The translations under genes and the position numbers were made by a program. Source: Cytophagales bacterium (GTDB lineage Bacteria; Bacteroidota; Bacteroidia; Cytophagales; Spirosomataceae). From it: a DNA stretch of 64,000 bases. Below the pieces are notes generated by a model. The model searched no databases. It saw only the letters and a program-made list of their open reading frames with translations, and had not been told where the DNA came from. Where the stretch lies: assembly GCA_013298025.1 (NCBI GenBank), contig JAAFJE010000010.1, forward strand, positions 124,001 through 188,000, in the 5' to 3' direction. Shown piece after piece: positions 27,400 to 36,494 of the stretch (position 1 is its first letter; each line of letters begins with the position of its first letter).

Positions 27400-28440
27400 T
27401 TACAATGAATTTCTTACATTCACTTCAAAAGGATTGGCTACGTGCTTTTTCGATTTATCAAGAATAAGCCTTGCCGCCGATTTGCCCATTTCGGTAAAGT
27501 TGGTCGAAATAGTGGTGATACCATCTAAAATAATCTCTTTCAAAGGCGTTTCGTTATACGAAATTACGCCCACATCTTTGCCTACACGCAAATGATTATT
27601 CAAGATTTTCTTTATTAATATTACTAAATCGTCTTCCATCAAATTGATATACACTTCGCCTGTTTGTACTTCTTCGTGTTTGATGTTGTCAACGACGTGT
27701 CCGTCGAAAGCAAAATCCTGACAAAAGTTCAAAAACCCTTTCTGGATTTCGTAAGGATAACAGCTATTTTTCGGAAAAATCAATTTGAGGGTTGAGTAAT
27801 TCCGAAGCCTATCCAATACCTGTGTAAGTGCATTATAAATGTCGTGTTCAAAGTTTTCATACACCGCTCCATAAATCCCTTGCAAACCAGACACAAACTT
27901 ATCTAAAATAATGAGCTTGTCACGAGGAATGAGGTTTACCACTTCTTCCACCTTACCGTTATCGTCTAAAAAATACGGAATGACCACAAAATGCGAGTAG
28001 TTTTCATCTTTTTTAGCCGAAATGATTTTTTTGAACAACGAAAAATCATTGTTATATACATAAAAATCAATCGCCACTTGCTGACCTAATTCCCGCACAA
28101 AAGAATCGAAAATGATTTTCTTATGTGCCGACAACTTATTAAACAACAACAACACTTTTTTGGGTTTTTCAAAATCAGTATTTTTAATATAATACCCTTT
28201 GCTAGGCACTGACTCTAAAATTCCCATCTGTTTGAGTTGGCGATACGATTTTTCGACCGTATCACGCGATACATCCAATTCAAAGCTAACCTCATTGATG
28301 GAAGGAAGTCGGTCGTTGACCGCAATTTGACCCGATTCAATTCCTTTCAATGTAGAATGTACAATTTGTAAATATTTCGGGGTAGCCGAAATATCATCTA
28401 CCCGAATAATATCCCAAATTTTCTGCTTTTTTGCAATCAT
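27400..28440 (-). CDS. GntR-type regulator with sugar-binding-protein-like sensor domain
   Basis: 346 residues from ATG 28440; five more codons are open upstream but start with TTG. Residues about 15-75 are a GntR winged helix (NDRLPSINEVSFELDVSRDT, then YRQLKQMGILESVPSKGYYI). The rest, about 85-346, resembles the periplasmic-binding-protein fold of LacI regulators (VISYNETPLKEIILDGITTI near the end). This GntR-PBP architecture is common in Bacteroidota sugar loci. It is divergent from, and 570 bases from, the rhamnogalacturonan genes; I infer that it controls them in response to an RG-I-derived sugar. Confidence 0.85.
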   Translation of the reverse strand: MIAKKQKIWDIIRVDDISATPKYLQIVHSTLKGIESGQIAVNDRLPSINEVSFELDVSRDTVEKSYRQLKQMGILESVPSKGYYIKNTDFEKPKKVLLLFNKLSAHKKIIFDSFVRELGQQVAIDFYVYNNDFSLFKKIISAKKDENYSHFVVIPYFLDDNGKVEEVVNLIPRDKLIILDKFVSGLQGIYGAVYENFEHDIYNALTQVLDRLRNYSTLKLIFPKNSCYPYEIQKGFLNFCQDFAFDGHVVDNIKHEEVQTGEVYINLMEDDLVILIKKILNNHLRVGKDVGVISYNETPLKEIILDGITTISTNFTEMGKSAARLILDKSKKHVANPFEVNVRNSL

Positions 28441-29010
28441 CTTGTTACACAATGGTTAATAATCGTTCTGAGAAAGACTCTATTACTATGGTATAAAAAC
28501 TATTTTTTATCAACTATTTATCAAATCAATACGAGAAAGAGTAAATTGAAATATTTTTATATATAATAATAATTTATATATATGAAAGGTGGTTTTTGAT
28601 ACATCAAGCTTAGTATAAAGCTATCGGCATTTCAATATTTCAAGAATAAATATTTATGCAATCGTTGTCGGGAACGTTGCCAAAAATAGCTTCTTATAGT
28701 CAAAAAAGCCTTTTTTCCTCAAAATCTACTACTAAAAGGGGCTTTTGTATGCAAGAGTATGTAGTAAATTTATATGCAAGCTATTGTACTTTTTTAAGAA
28801 TGCTTTTTTAAAATAGGTTGAGCTTGTAGGGCTTTGTCGGTTTTTACTGGATGAAACAGGACGGAGTAAAAAGCAATGAAATTTATCTTTGAGGAAGTTG
28901 TACAAATCAAAGACAAAACCAGTAGATTATCCTTTTTATCTTCTTTGCTTGGGCAACGTATTATAGCCATACAAATCAGACGATTACCGTACATAATTGA
29001 TAATTTAACC
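28441..29010. other. Regulatory spacer between GntR and the GH105 gene
   Basis: 570 bases without a supported gene. It contains an extreme AT block with near-palindromic TATA repeats (about 28551-28585). An open frame runs into GH105 from 28876, but the signal peptide starts at 29011. The region is long enough for operators of the GntR regulator and promoters in both directions, but I could not assign one site. Confidence 0.5.
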
Positions 29011-30381
29011 ATGAATAAAAGCCAAATCAGTCGAGTATTACTGCTCTCTTTAAGCTTGTCGAGCGGTGCTTTTGCCCAAAAGAATGTTACAAAAGCCAAC
29101 GATTCCAACACGCCTTTGCACTTAATCCAACCCGATTATCCTGTGCCTTACCAAATCGCCAAGCCCGAAGAAGTAAAGGCCTTGCTGCAAAGGATTCATG
29201 GCTATTTAGACCAAGTAACGCCCACCAATTTTGTCAACAGCAAAACCAACGAAGTACTGACCGATTTGAGCAAAATTGACGAAAACACCGCTTTGCAAAA
29301 AGGCGATTTTCGTTTGGTAAGTTACGAATGGGGCGTTACCTACGGAGCGATGTTGGCAGCAGCCAAGGCTACTGGCGATAAGCGTTTTAGTGATTATGCC
29401 GAAAAACGCTTGAAATTCATTGCCGATGCCGTACCGTATTTCAAAAAGACCCAAGATGCCCACGAAGATTGGGGTACAAAAGGCCCGTTGAAGGGGCTGT
29501 TGCATCCGCATGCTTTAGACGACTGTGGTGCCATGTGTGCCGCTATGATTAAGGCTTCGCTTGCGGGCAATCCCAATAATTTCCGCCCCTTGATTGATAG
29601 CCATATCGAATATATTACGAAAAAAGAACACCGTTTGTCTGATGGCACATTGGCCCGCAACCGTCCGCAACCCAATACAATGTGGCTCGACGATATGTTT
29701 ATGGGTATTCCTGCCATTGCGTTGATGGGCAAACTTACTGGCGATACCAAATATTATGACGAAGCCGTTAAGCAAATCAAGCAATTCTCTAAACGAATGT
29801 TCAACCCCGAAAAAGGCGTGTATATGCACGGCTGGGTAGAAGGCATGGACGAGCATCCGCAGTTTCATTGGGCAAGAGCCAACGGCTGGGCGATTCTTAC
29901 CAAAATAGAAGTACTTGAGGTATTGCCCGAAAACCACCCTGGCAGGGCAGAAATTTTGGCTTTGTTGAAAGCCCATGTAAAAGGACTCAGCCGCTACCAA
30001 TCGGGGGCAGGTTTTTGGCACCAATTACTCGACCGCAACGACTCTTACCTCGAAACTTCCGCTACGGCCATTTACGCCTACTGCTTTGCCAAAGCCATCA
30101 ATAAAGGCTGGATAGATGCCCTTGCTTATACGCCTGCAACGATGTTGGCTTGGAATGCCGTAAGTACCAAAATCAACGAAAAAGGACAAGTAGAAGGCAC
30201 TTGCGTAGGCACAGGCATGGGCTTCGACCCTGCGTTTTACTATCACCGCCCTATCAGCCCCTTTGCTGCCCACGGCTATGGCCCTGCTATTTTGGCTGGT
30301 AGCGAAATTTTGACGCTATTGCAAAACAATAAGTTTGAAATCAACGACAGCTCTGTGCAGTTGTTGAAACCTAAAAAATAA
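29011..30381 (+). CDS. GH105 unsaturated rhamnogalacturonyl hydrolase (first copy)
   Basis: 456 residues from ATG 29011, chosen because it starts a signal peptide (MNKSQISRVLLLSLSLSSGAFAQ cleavage region). The (alpha/alpha)6 barrel of GH105: YEWGVTYGAMLAAAKATGD, LHPHALDDCGAMCAAM with the catalytic Asp, MWLDDMFMGIPAIALMGK, and RANGWAILTKIEVLEVLP. It removes the 4,5-unsaturated galacturonic acid left by pectate or rhamnogalacturonan lyases, probably in the periplasm. First structural gene of the RG-I cluster, read away from the GntR regulator. Confidence 0.92.
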   Translation: MNKSQISRVLLLSLSLSSGAFAQKNVTKANDSNTPLHLIQPDYPVPYQIAKPEEVKALLQRIHGYLDQVTPTNFVNSKTNEVLTDLSKIDENTALQKGDFRLVSYEWGVTYGAMLAAAKATGDKRFSDYAEKRLKFIADAVPYFKKTQDAHEDWGTKGPLKGLLHPHALDDCGAMCAAMIKASLAGNPNNFRPLIDSHIEYITKKEHRLSDGTLARNRPQPNTMWLDDMFMGIPAIALMGKLTGDTKYYDEAVKQIKQFSKRMFNPEKGVYMHGWVEGMDEHPQFHWARANGWAILTKIEVLEVLPENHPGRAEILALLKAHVKGLSRYQSGAGFWHQLLDRNDSYLETSATAIYAYCFAKAINKGWIDALAYTPATMLAWNAVSTKINEKGQVEGTCVGTGMGFDPAFYYHRPISPFAAHGYGPAILAGSEILTLLQNNKFEINDSSVQLLKPKK

Positions 30382-30386
30382 GGTTT

Positions 30387-30498
30387 ACTTAGTTGTGAGT
30401 TAGTGAATTAGTTAGTTGTGAATAAGCAATGTAGTGAGCTTCCATCACTCTATTACTACTTAACCATTCGCTAACTCACAACTCACTAACTCATTCCG
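30387..30498. repeat. Dispersed GTGAATTA-type repeat, hairpin form, copy 2
   Basis: Left block ttgtgagttagtgaattagt (near 30393) and right block ctaactcacaactcactaac (near 30471) are inverted with respect to one another, so transcripts of the GH105-esterase spacer can fold into a long stem. It sits between two co-directional genes. Confidence 0.75.
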
Positions 30499-30502
30499 AC
30501 AC

Positions 30503-31819
30503 ATGAACAAGCACATCCTAAACCTATGCTTGTGTTGTATGCCCTTGTTGGGTATAGCACAAACGCATTTTAAATTTGACTTTGGCGAAGGCGATGTACA
30601 AAAAGGCTTTTTACCCGTCGGTAGTACATCGTTTTATACGAAAGAAAAAGGCTATGGTTTTATGCCCGGTGCTACCATCAAGGCAGTGACGCACAAAGCC
30701 AAAAACGCCCTTACGAGCGATTACCTAAGCAGCCAACAACCCTTTTTCTTTACCGTAGATATACCCGAAGGCAATTATCGAGTAAAAGTTTGGCTTGGCG
30801 ATAGCGAAGCCGAAAGTCGCACGACTATCAAAGCCGAATGCCGACGCTTGATGGTACAAAAAGCCCAAACTCGTGCAGGCGAAATCAAAGAGGTATCGTT
30901 TTTGGTACATATCAGAACGCCCCAAATTCAAGGTGATGAAAAGGTAAAATTGAAGCCCAGAGAAATAGAGTATCTGCATTGGGACAACCAATTGACGCTA
31001 GAGTTTAGCGATAAACTTCCCAAAATTTGTGGCTTAGAAATCAGCCCTGCTCCCCATACAACTACGGTGTATTTGGCTGGTAACTCTACGGTAGTAGATC
31101 AAGCCATCGAGCCTTTTGCTGCTTGGGGACAAATGATTCCTGCTTTTTTTGATGATAAAAAAATAGTCATTGCCAATTATGCCGAATCGGGCGAAACCCT
31201 CAAAAGTTTTACGACCGAAAAACGTTTGGCTAAAATCATGAGCCAAATCAAGGCAGGCGACTATTTCTTTATCGAATTTGCCCACAACGACCAAAAGAAA
31301 GGCAGTGGCGTAGATGACCTCGAAACGTACAAAAGCTATCTCAAAGATTTCATCCGACAAGCCAAAGAAAAAGGAGCTACGCCAGTGCTGGTGACATCTA
31401 TGCACCGACGTAGTTTTGACGAGCAAGGAAAAATCATCAATACCTTAGTTGGTTTTCCCGATGCCATGCGTCAGGTAGCCCAAGAAGAAAAGGTAAAGCT
31501 CATCGACCTCAACAGCATGAGTAAAACCTTGTACGAGGCTTTGGGCCTTGAGCCATCCAAAAAAGCATTTGTGCATTATCCTGCCAATAGCTTTCCAAAC
31601 CAGCCCAACCCTATTGCCGACAATACCCATTTTAGTCCGTATGGAGCTTATTTATTGGCTTCTTGTATTGTAGAAGGAATGAAAAAAGCTGATTTACCGT
31701 TGGTGAAATATTTGAAAAAAGGACTAAAACCCTTTGACCCAGCCCAACCCGATAAGGCAGAAGATTGGGATTTGCCTTTGAGTCCGCTCGTAAGCGTCAT
31801 TAAACCCGATGGCAATTAG
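30503..31819 (+). CDS. Rhamnogalacturonan acetylesterase (CE12-type SGNH) with N-terminal beta domain
   Basis: 438 residues with a signal peptide (ends GIAQT). Residues about 20-170 form a galactose-binding-like beta-sandwich (FKFDFGEGDVQKGF ... VDIPEGNYRVKVWLGD). Residues 185-420 are the SGNH esterase: block I VYLAGNSTVVDQ with nucleophile Ser (Asn replaces the usual Asp before it), block III FIEFAHNDQKK, and DNTHFSPYGAY with the Asp-x-x-His pair. It removes acetyl groups from RG-I so that lyases and GH105 can act. Second of four RG-I genes. Confidence 0.9.
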   Translation: MNKHILNLCLCCMPLLGIAQTHFKFDFGEGDVQKGFLPVGSTSFYTKEKGYGFMPGATIKAVTHKAKNALTSDYLSSQQPFFFTVDIPEGNYRVKVWLGDSEAESRTTIKAECRRLMVQKAQTRAGEIKEVSFLVHIRTPQIQGDEKVKLKPREIEYLHWDNQLTLEFSDKLPKICGLEISPAPHTTTVYLAGNSTVVDQAIEPFAAWGQMIPAFFDDKKIVIANYAESGETLKSFTTEKRLAKIMSQIKAGDYFFIEFAHNDQKKGSGVDDLETYKSYLKDFIRQAKEKGATPVLVTSMHRRSFDEQGKIINTLVGFPDAMRQVAQEEKVKLIDLNSMSKTLYEALGLEPSKKAFVHYPANSFPNQPNPIADNTHFSPYGAYLLASCIVEGMKKADLPLVKYLKKGLKPFDPAQPDKAEDWDLPLSPLVSVIKPDGN

Positions 31820-31874
31820 AACAACAGCGTTGATGCTATTGTTCGCCAACATTTTATATCAAATTACATACTTT

Positions 31875-32993
31875 ATGAAAAAACTATTCTTATTCATTGG
31901 GCTGCTGAGTGCCTTTACTGGACTAGCACAGACAAAGCCGAGTCGGGAAGAAGTATTGGGCGTATTGCGTAAAGCCAACGATTATTTTATGCAAAAATGG
32001 CCCGACACAGGCAAGCCAATTGTCACCAACAAAACACGCCCAAGTAATATCTGGACAAGAGCCGTGTATTATGAAGGATTGATGGAATTGTATAAAATTG
32101 ACCCACAACAAAAATACTATGATTACGCCGTTTCTTGGGGCGAAAACCATAAATGGGGCTTACGTTCAGGGCTAAAAACCCACAATGCCGATGACCAATG
32201 TTGTGGACAAACCTATATTGATTTGTATTTGCTCGACCGCAAAGAAGAACGCATCCGTGACATTAAGTTGAATATGGATAGCCTCGTGGCAAACCCCAAC
32301 AACAGCTATTGGACATGGATTGATGCCCTACAAATGGCAATGCCCGTATTGGCAAAACTAGGCGTTTTGTACAAAGACGATAAGTATTATGAGAAAATGT
32401 ACCAAATGTATATGCACAGCAAAACCATCGAAGGCGGAAAAGGGCTGTTCAATCCTGCCGATGGCTTGTGGTGGAGAGATAAAGACTTTGTGCCACCTTA
32501 CAAAGAACCCAATGGCGAAGATTGCTACTGGTCGAGAGGCAATGGCTGGATTGTAGCGGCTTTGGTAAGGGTATTAGAAATTATGCCTAAAAACGCTCCT
32601 CACCGCAGCGAATACGAAAAGATGTTTAAAACCATGATGAAGGCTTTATTGCCCCTTCAACGCACAGACGGCTTCTGGAACGTAAGTTTACATGACCCTA
32701 CAAATTATGGTGGAAAAGAACTTACGGGCACGGCTTTGTTTACCTATGGCATGGCTTGGGGCATCAATCATGGTTATTTGAGTGCCAAAAAATATCGTCC
32801 TGCCATCTTGAAAGCTTGGAACGCCATGGCAACCGAAGGCGTACAAAGCAACGGATTTTTGGGTTGGGTACAAGGCACAGGCAAAGAACCAAAAGATGGT
32901 CAGCCATTGGCTGTTGATAAAATTCCTGATTTCGAGGATTATGGCTTGGGTTGCTTCTTATTGGCAGGGGCTGAATTAACCCGAATGAAATAA
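31875..32993 (+). CDS. GH105 unsaturated rhamnogalacturonyl hydrolase (second copy)
   Basis: 372 residues from ATG 31875, which begins a signal peptide (MKKLFLFIGLLSAFTGLAQ); the frame is open from 31809 but overlaps the esterase end. GH105 motifs: IWTRAVYYEGLMELYKID, LKTHNADDQCCGQTYIDLY, WTWIDALQMAMPVLAKLG, and YWSRGNGWIVAALVRVLE. It differs clearly from the first copy (shorter, different active-site loops), so the two may take different oligomers. Confidence 0.92.
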   Translation: MKKLFLFIGLLSAFTGLAQTKPSREEVLGVLRKANDYFMQKWPDTGKPIVTNKTRPSNIWTRAVYYEGLMELYKIDPQQKYYDYAVSWGENHKWGLRSGLKTHNADDQCCGQTYIDLYLLDRKEERIRDIKLNMDSLVANPNNSYWTWIDALQMAMPVLAKLGVLYKDDKYYEKMYQMYMHSKTIEGGKGLFNPADGLWWRDKDFVPPYKEPNGEDCYWSRGNGWIVAALVRVLEIMPKNAPHRSEYEKMFKTMMKALLPLQRTDGFWNVSLHDPTNYGGKELTGTALFTYGMAWGINHGYLSAKKYRPAILKAWNAMATEGVQSNGFLGWVQGTGKEPKDGQPLAVDKIPDFEDYGLGCFLLAGAELTRMK

Positions 32994-33003
32994 CCTTAAA
33001 ATA

Positions 33004-33100
33004 TTGTGTGAATTGTGAGTTGTGAATGAGCGAATTGTGAATTAATCTATTCATTTTCAAAAGATTAATTCACTCATTCACTAACTCACTCATTCACAAT
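33004..33100. repeat. Dispersed GTGAATTA-type repeat, hairpin form, copy 3
   Basis: Left block 33004-33048 and right block 33062-33100 consist of the same 7-8 base words (gtgaatt, gtgagtt, gtgaatg) in opposite orientation. The innermost stem GAATTAATCT/AGATTAATTC is perfect around attcattttcaaa. Located between GH105 and the second esterase. Confidence 0.8.
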
Positions 33101-33154
33101 GCTGCATAACTACTTACAAACAATTGATTTAAAAAAAATTAAAATTACCTCCGC

Positions 33155-33925
33155 ATGAAAAAAATTGCTTTTTGGATAAGTATTATTCTCGTGGGTGCGT
33201 CTTTTACTTTATTGAAGGAGAAACCCACCGTGTATATCATCGGCGACTCTACGGTACGCAACGGCTCGGGCAAAGGCTCAGATGGCTTATGGGGTTGGGG
33301 CAGTTTTATCGATAAGTATTTCGATACGACTAAAATCAACATCCAAAACCACGCCATTGGAGGCCGAAGTAGCCGTACCTTCTTGACAGAAGGCCGTTGG
33401 GATAAAATCATGGCAAAGCTCAAAAAAGGCGATTACGTGATTATGCAGTTTGGTCATAACGACGGCGGTGCCATCAACGACACTTCTCGTGCCAGAGGTA
33501 CAATCAAGGGCATTGGCGAAGAAACGGAAGAAATAGACAACCTCCTCACCAAAAAGCACGAGGTAGTGCATAGCTATGGCTGGTATATGCGTAAGTACAT
33601 TACCGAAACCCAAGGCAAAGGAGCAATCGCCATTGTGTGTTCGCCTGTGCCTCGCAACGTCTGGAAAGCTGGCAAAGTAGAACGCTCTCCTCAAAGTTAT
33701 ACAGGTTGGGCAGAAACAGTAGCCAAACAAAACAATGCCTATTTTATTAATCTCAACGATTTGGTAGCTACCAAATACGAACAAATGGGAGCAGATTCGG
33801 TAAAGAAGTTTTTTCCAACCGACCATACGCACCCCAACTACGCAGGCTCGTCACTAACGGCCTCGATGGTGGTAGAGCAATTGAAGCAGTTGAAAAAATG
33901 TAAGCTCAAAAAATGGATGCTCTAA
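33155..33925 (+). CDS. Rhamnogalacturonan acetylesterase (CE12-type SGNH), single domain
   Basis: 256 residues. A hydrophobic N-terminus (KKIAFWISIILVGASFTLL) suggests a signal peptide or anchor. SGNH blocks: VYIIGDSTVRNGSG (nucleophile Ser), NHAIGGRSSRTF (Gly), VIMQFGHNDGG (Asn) and FPTDHTHPNYAGS (Asp and His). It deacetylates RG-I backbone galacturonic acid. Last of the RG-I run; unlike the one at 30503 it has no extra N-terminal domain. Confidence 0.92.
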   Translation: MKKIAFWISIILVGASFTLLKEKPTVYIIGDSTVRNGSGKGSDGLWGWGSFIDKYFDTTKINIQNHAIGGRSSRTFLTEGRWDKIMAKLKKGDYVIMQFGHNDGGAINDTSRARGTIKGIGEETEEIDNLLTKKHEVVHSYGWYMRKYITETQGKGAIAIVCSPVPRNVWKAGKVERSPQSYTGWAETVAKQNNAYFINLNDLVATKYEQMGADSVKKFFPTDHTHPNYAGSSLTASMVVEQLKQLKKCKLKKWML

Positions 33926-33987
33926 GCAAGCCATTCCGCTAACACATTACCAGATTATTTTAGTATTTAGCACAGATTTAGGGATAA

Positions 33988-34026
33988 ACAATAAAGGGGA
34001 GCATTGAAGGTTCCCCATTTATTTTG
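33988..34026 (+). terminator. Probable terminator of the RG-I cluster
   Basis: AATAAAGGGGA pairs imperfectly with TCCCCATTTATT around a 10-12 base loop and is followed by TTTTG, about 65 bases after the esterase stop. Confidence 0.5.
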
Positions 34027-34164
34027 TCGAATATTGTCGGAGTTTGATAGATGCAAGTCGAGCTATGGTAGAATCACCTCCTCTCCTCTTTTGGTTTTCC
34101 TTCCTTTCTTTTTAGCTTTACCTTAGTTTTGTATTTATCCAATCTCTAATTATATTTTTATTAT

Positions 34165-35004
34165 ATGAAATCTAAAAATCTTATCAGCCTTACCCTTGCC
34201 TTGGCTTTTTTGGCGATGGGTGTGACGGGCTTGTTTTTGTACTTCGGACAAAAGCAATGGCACGCCGTAGAAACCCTGCATATCCTTTTTGGGGTATTAT
34301 TTTTGGGCTTTGCCATTTTCCACATACTCAACAACTGGAGTTCCATCAAAGGGTATTCAAAAAGTAAAAAAGAGAACAAATGGCAAAAAGAACTGGGCGT
34401 AGCGGGCCTTATTTTTGTGATTTTCATGGTAGGAGGAGCTTTAGAACTAGGCCCATTTAAGGCATTGGCTCATGGCGGAAAAATCTTGTTTGGTGCTAAA
34501 CGAGAACGCAGCCAACAATTAACTTTCGACGAGGTAAAAACCACCGATACCACAGGCAGCGTTGCCCTTGAAGTATTATTACAAAAAGCAGAGGCCGTTA
34601 AAACACCCATCGTAGCAATATGGCTAGAAGATTCGGCACATCATTTTGTACAAAACTTGTTTGTTCCTGAAAAAACCGTGAGCCTAAGCAATCCCAACGA
34701 ACCCATCCAACGAGCCATTGCCGAAGGCGAAGCAAACATACAACCTTTCAATGCTCGTGTGTTGCCTACTTTCGCTCAACAAGCCAAAGATGTCAAGCCT
34801 AATTTTAGCTCTTTTACGCCTGTCCAAAACTTTAGGCTACACAGTACACTCAAAGCTACTGGTACTTATACCGTGTATCTCGAAATCAAAGAAGGTGATA
34901 CCGTCGAACTCTACCAAGCAGCCATACAAGCCACAGCACACGGGGCAACTCGCCTACAAAGTAACGCCAATACTTTGGTAAGCAACGCCGTAGTAATATG
35001 GTAG
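34165..35004 (+). CDS. DUF4405-type membrane protein with C-terminal soluble domain
   Basis: 279 residues. Three transmembrane segments (about 6-26, 38-57, 77-97) with His residues at WHAVETLHILFG and FHILNNW, as in DUF4405 cytochrome-b-like proteins where paired His could bind heme. Residues about 110-279 are a soluble, beta-rich domain (LEVLLQKAEAVKTPIVAIWLED ... HSTLKATGTYTVYLEIKEGD) that resembles a DUF2271-like fold, probably periplasmic. Function unknown; a membrane redox role is inference. It stands alone and has a good terminator. Confidence 0.7.
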   Translation: MKSKNLISLTLALAFLAMGVTGLFLYFGQKQWHAVETLHILFGVLFLGFAIFHILNNWSSIKGYSKSKKENKWQKELGVAGLIFVIFMVGGALELGPFKALAHGGKILFGAKRERSQQLTFDEVKTTDTTGSVALEVLLQKAEAVKTPIVAIWLEDSAHHFVQNLFVPEKTVSLSNPNEPIQRAIAEGEANIQPFNARVLPTFAQQAKDVKPNFSSFTPVQNFRLHSTLKATGTYTVYLEIKEGDTVELYQAAIQATAHGATRLQSNANTLVSNAVVIW

Positions 35005-35054
35005 TTATCAAGCAATTACTTATATAAAAATCAGCATAACACTTACGCTATCAG

Positions 35055-35108
35055 CAGCCTCCATTCTCTTTGCATCGAGAGGATTGAGGCTGTTTTTTAT
35101 TCGACGTA
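35055..35108 (+). terminator. Intrinsic terminator after the DUF4405 gene
   Basis: CAGCCTC (35055-35061) pairs with GAGGCTG (35096-35102), with an inner TCTCT/AGAG stem, followed by TTTTTT. The remaining spacer to 35327 is AT-rich and contains a TAnnTTTG box (TACTTTTG, 35312-35319) 8 bases before the next ATG; I see nothing else there. Confidence 0.9.
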
Positions 35109-35327
35109 TTGTTTTTTATGCAAAAAGCAAACAAATGAAGCACAAGAAATGTTATTTAGACATCAACTTTTCCTTATTTTTTTCTACGAAAATCATTTTT
35201 TCTACTTTTATTTCATATATTTAACTTATAAACTCCTACTTAATACAAACATTGCCTAAGAGACAACAGTAGTTTTTCATTTTTTATAAACAGACATTTT
35301 ACTCATTGCCCTACTTTTGTTAAACGT

Positions 35328-36494
35328 ATGTTTGAAAACCACACAATTGATATAGGCGTGCTAGAGCAGCGAGCCTATAATTTGCGGTGGGCAACTGTGC
35401 CAGCAGGTGTTATTCCGCTTACGGCTGCCGACCCCGACTTTCCCTGTGCACCTGAAATTACGGAGGCGATTACACGCTATGTTCAGGACAGGTACTTATG
35501 TTATGGCCCTCCCGAAGGGCTTCCGATATTTAAAGAAACCGTTGCCACTTTTTTTCAAGACAAACGCCAAGTAAAGGCTCATCCTGCTTACACCTTTCCT
35601 GTCGATAGTGCCGCTTTTGGCATTTATACCATTTGTAAAGCGTTTCTACAACCGGGCGACGAAGCCATCATTTTTGACCCAGTAGATTTTTTGTTTAGAT
35701 ACGCCATCGAAACCGTAGGAGCTGTGGCCGTTCCTTTTGCCATTCCTGCTGGTTCGGGTTTTGTTGATTTCGAGGCGTTGAGTGTGCTTATTACTCCAAA
35801 AACCAAGCTTATTTGTTTGTGTAATCCTTTGAATCCTACGGGAAAAGTTTTTACAAAAGAAGAATTACAACAGCTTGGTGCTATTGCCTGTCGATATAAT
35901 CTAACCATTATGTCGGATGAAATTTGGAGTGATATAGTTTTTAGTCCGCATGTTTATACCAGTATTGCCAGTTTGGATGAAGCCATTCGTGAACGCACCA
36001 TCATCGTAACGGGCTACAGCAAATCGTATGGATTGGCAGGCTTGCGTATTGGGGCTATTGTAGCACCCAACGAAGCCATGTATGCACGGGTTTTTCAAGC
36101 CTCCTTGCACCAATCTACTATTCACGGAGCCAATGTATTAGGGCAAGTAGCCGCCAGTACGGCCCTTCAATCGTGCGATTATTGGCTACACGCATTTGTG
36201 GCCCATTTGCAACAAATGCGTGACTTATGCGTAAGCTCGCTCAATGCCACCAAGGGCATCGAGTGCATTGCACCACAAGGTTGTTATGTAGCGTTTGCCA
36301 ACATCACACAAACAGGCAAAACCAGTACCGAAATACATGAATTATTATTAAACAAAGCCAAAGTAGCAATTGTACCGGGGCTAAAGCAATGGTTTGGAGA
36401 AGGAGCAGAAGGACACATCCGCCTGTGTTTTGCCACTTCCGAACAAATCTTGACCCAAGCACTTGTACAAACTAAAAATGTATTGAACTCATGA
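35328..36494 (+). CDS. PLP-dependent class I/II aminotransferase, MalY/PatB-like
   Basis: 388 residues. PLP fold-type I: VPAGVIPLTAADPDFPCAPE near the start, NPLNPTGKVF, SDEIWSDIVF (Asp for the pyridine nitrogen), Lys in TGYSKSYGLAGLRIG, and RLCFATSEQ with the carboxylate Arg. The opening resembles MalY/PatB cystathionine beta-lyase-type enzymes more than AspC. It overlaps the downstream flavoprotein fusion by 4 bases (ATGA), so both act in one pathway. Substrate unknown. Confidence 0.85.
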   Translation: MFENHTIDIGVLEQRAYNLRWATVPAGVIPLTAADPDFPCAPEITEAITRYVQDRYLCYGPPEGLPIFKETVATFFQDKRQVKAHPAYTFPVDSAAFGIYTICKAFLQPGDEAIIFDPVDFLFRYAIETVGAVAVPFAIPAGSGFVDFEALSVLITPKTKLICLCNPLNPTGKVFTKEELQQLGAIACRYNLTIMSDEIWSDIVFSPHVYTSIASLDEAIRERTIIVTGYSKSYGLAGLRIGAIVAPNEAMYARVFQASLHQSTIHGANVLGQVAASTALQSCDYWLHAFVAHLQQMRDLCVSSLNATKGIECIAPQGCYVAFANITQTGKTSTEIHELLLNKAKVAIVPGLKQWFGEGAEGHIRLCFATSEQILTQALVQTKNVLNS

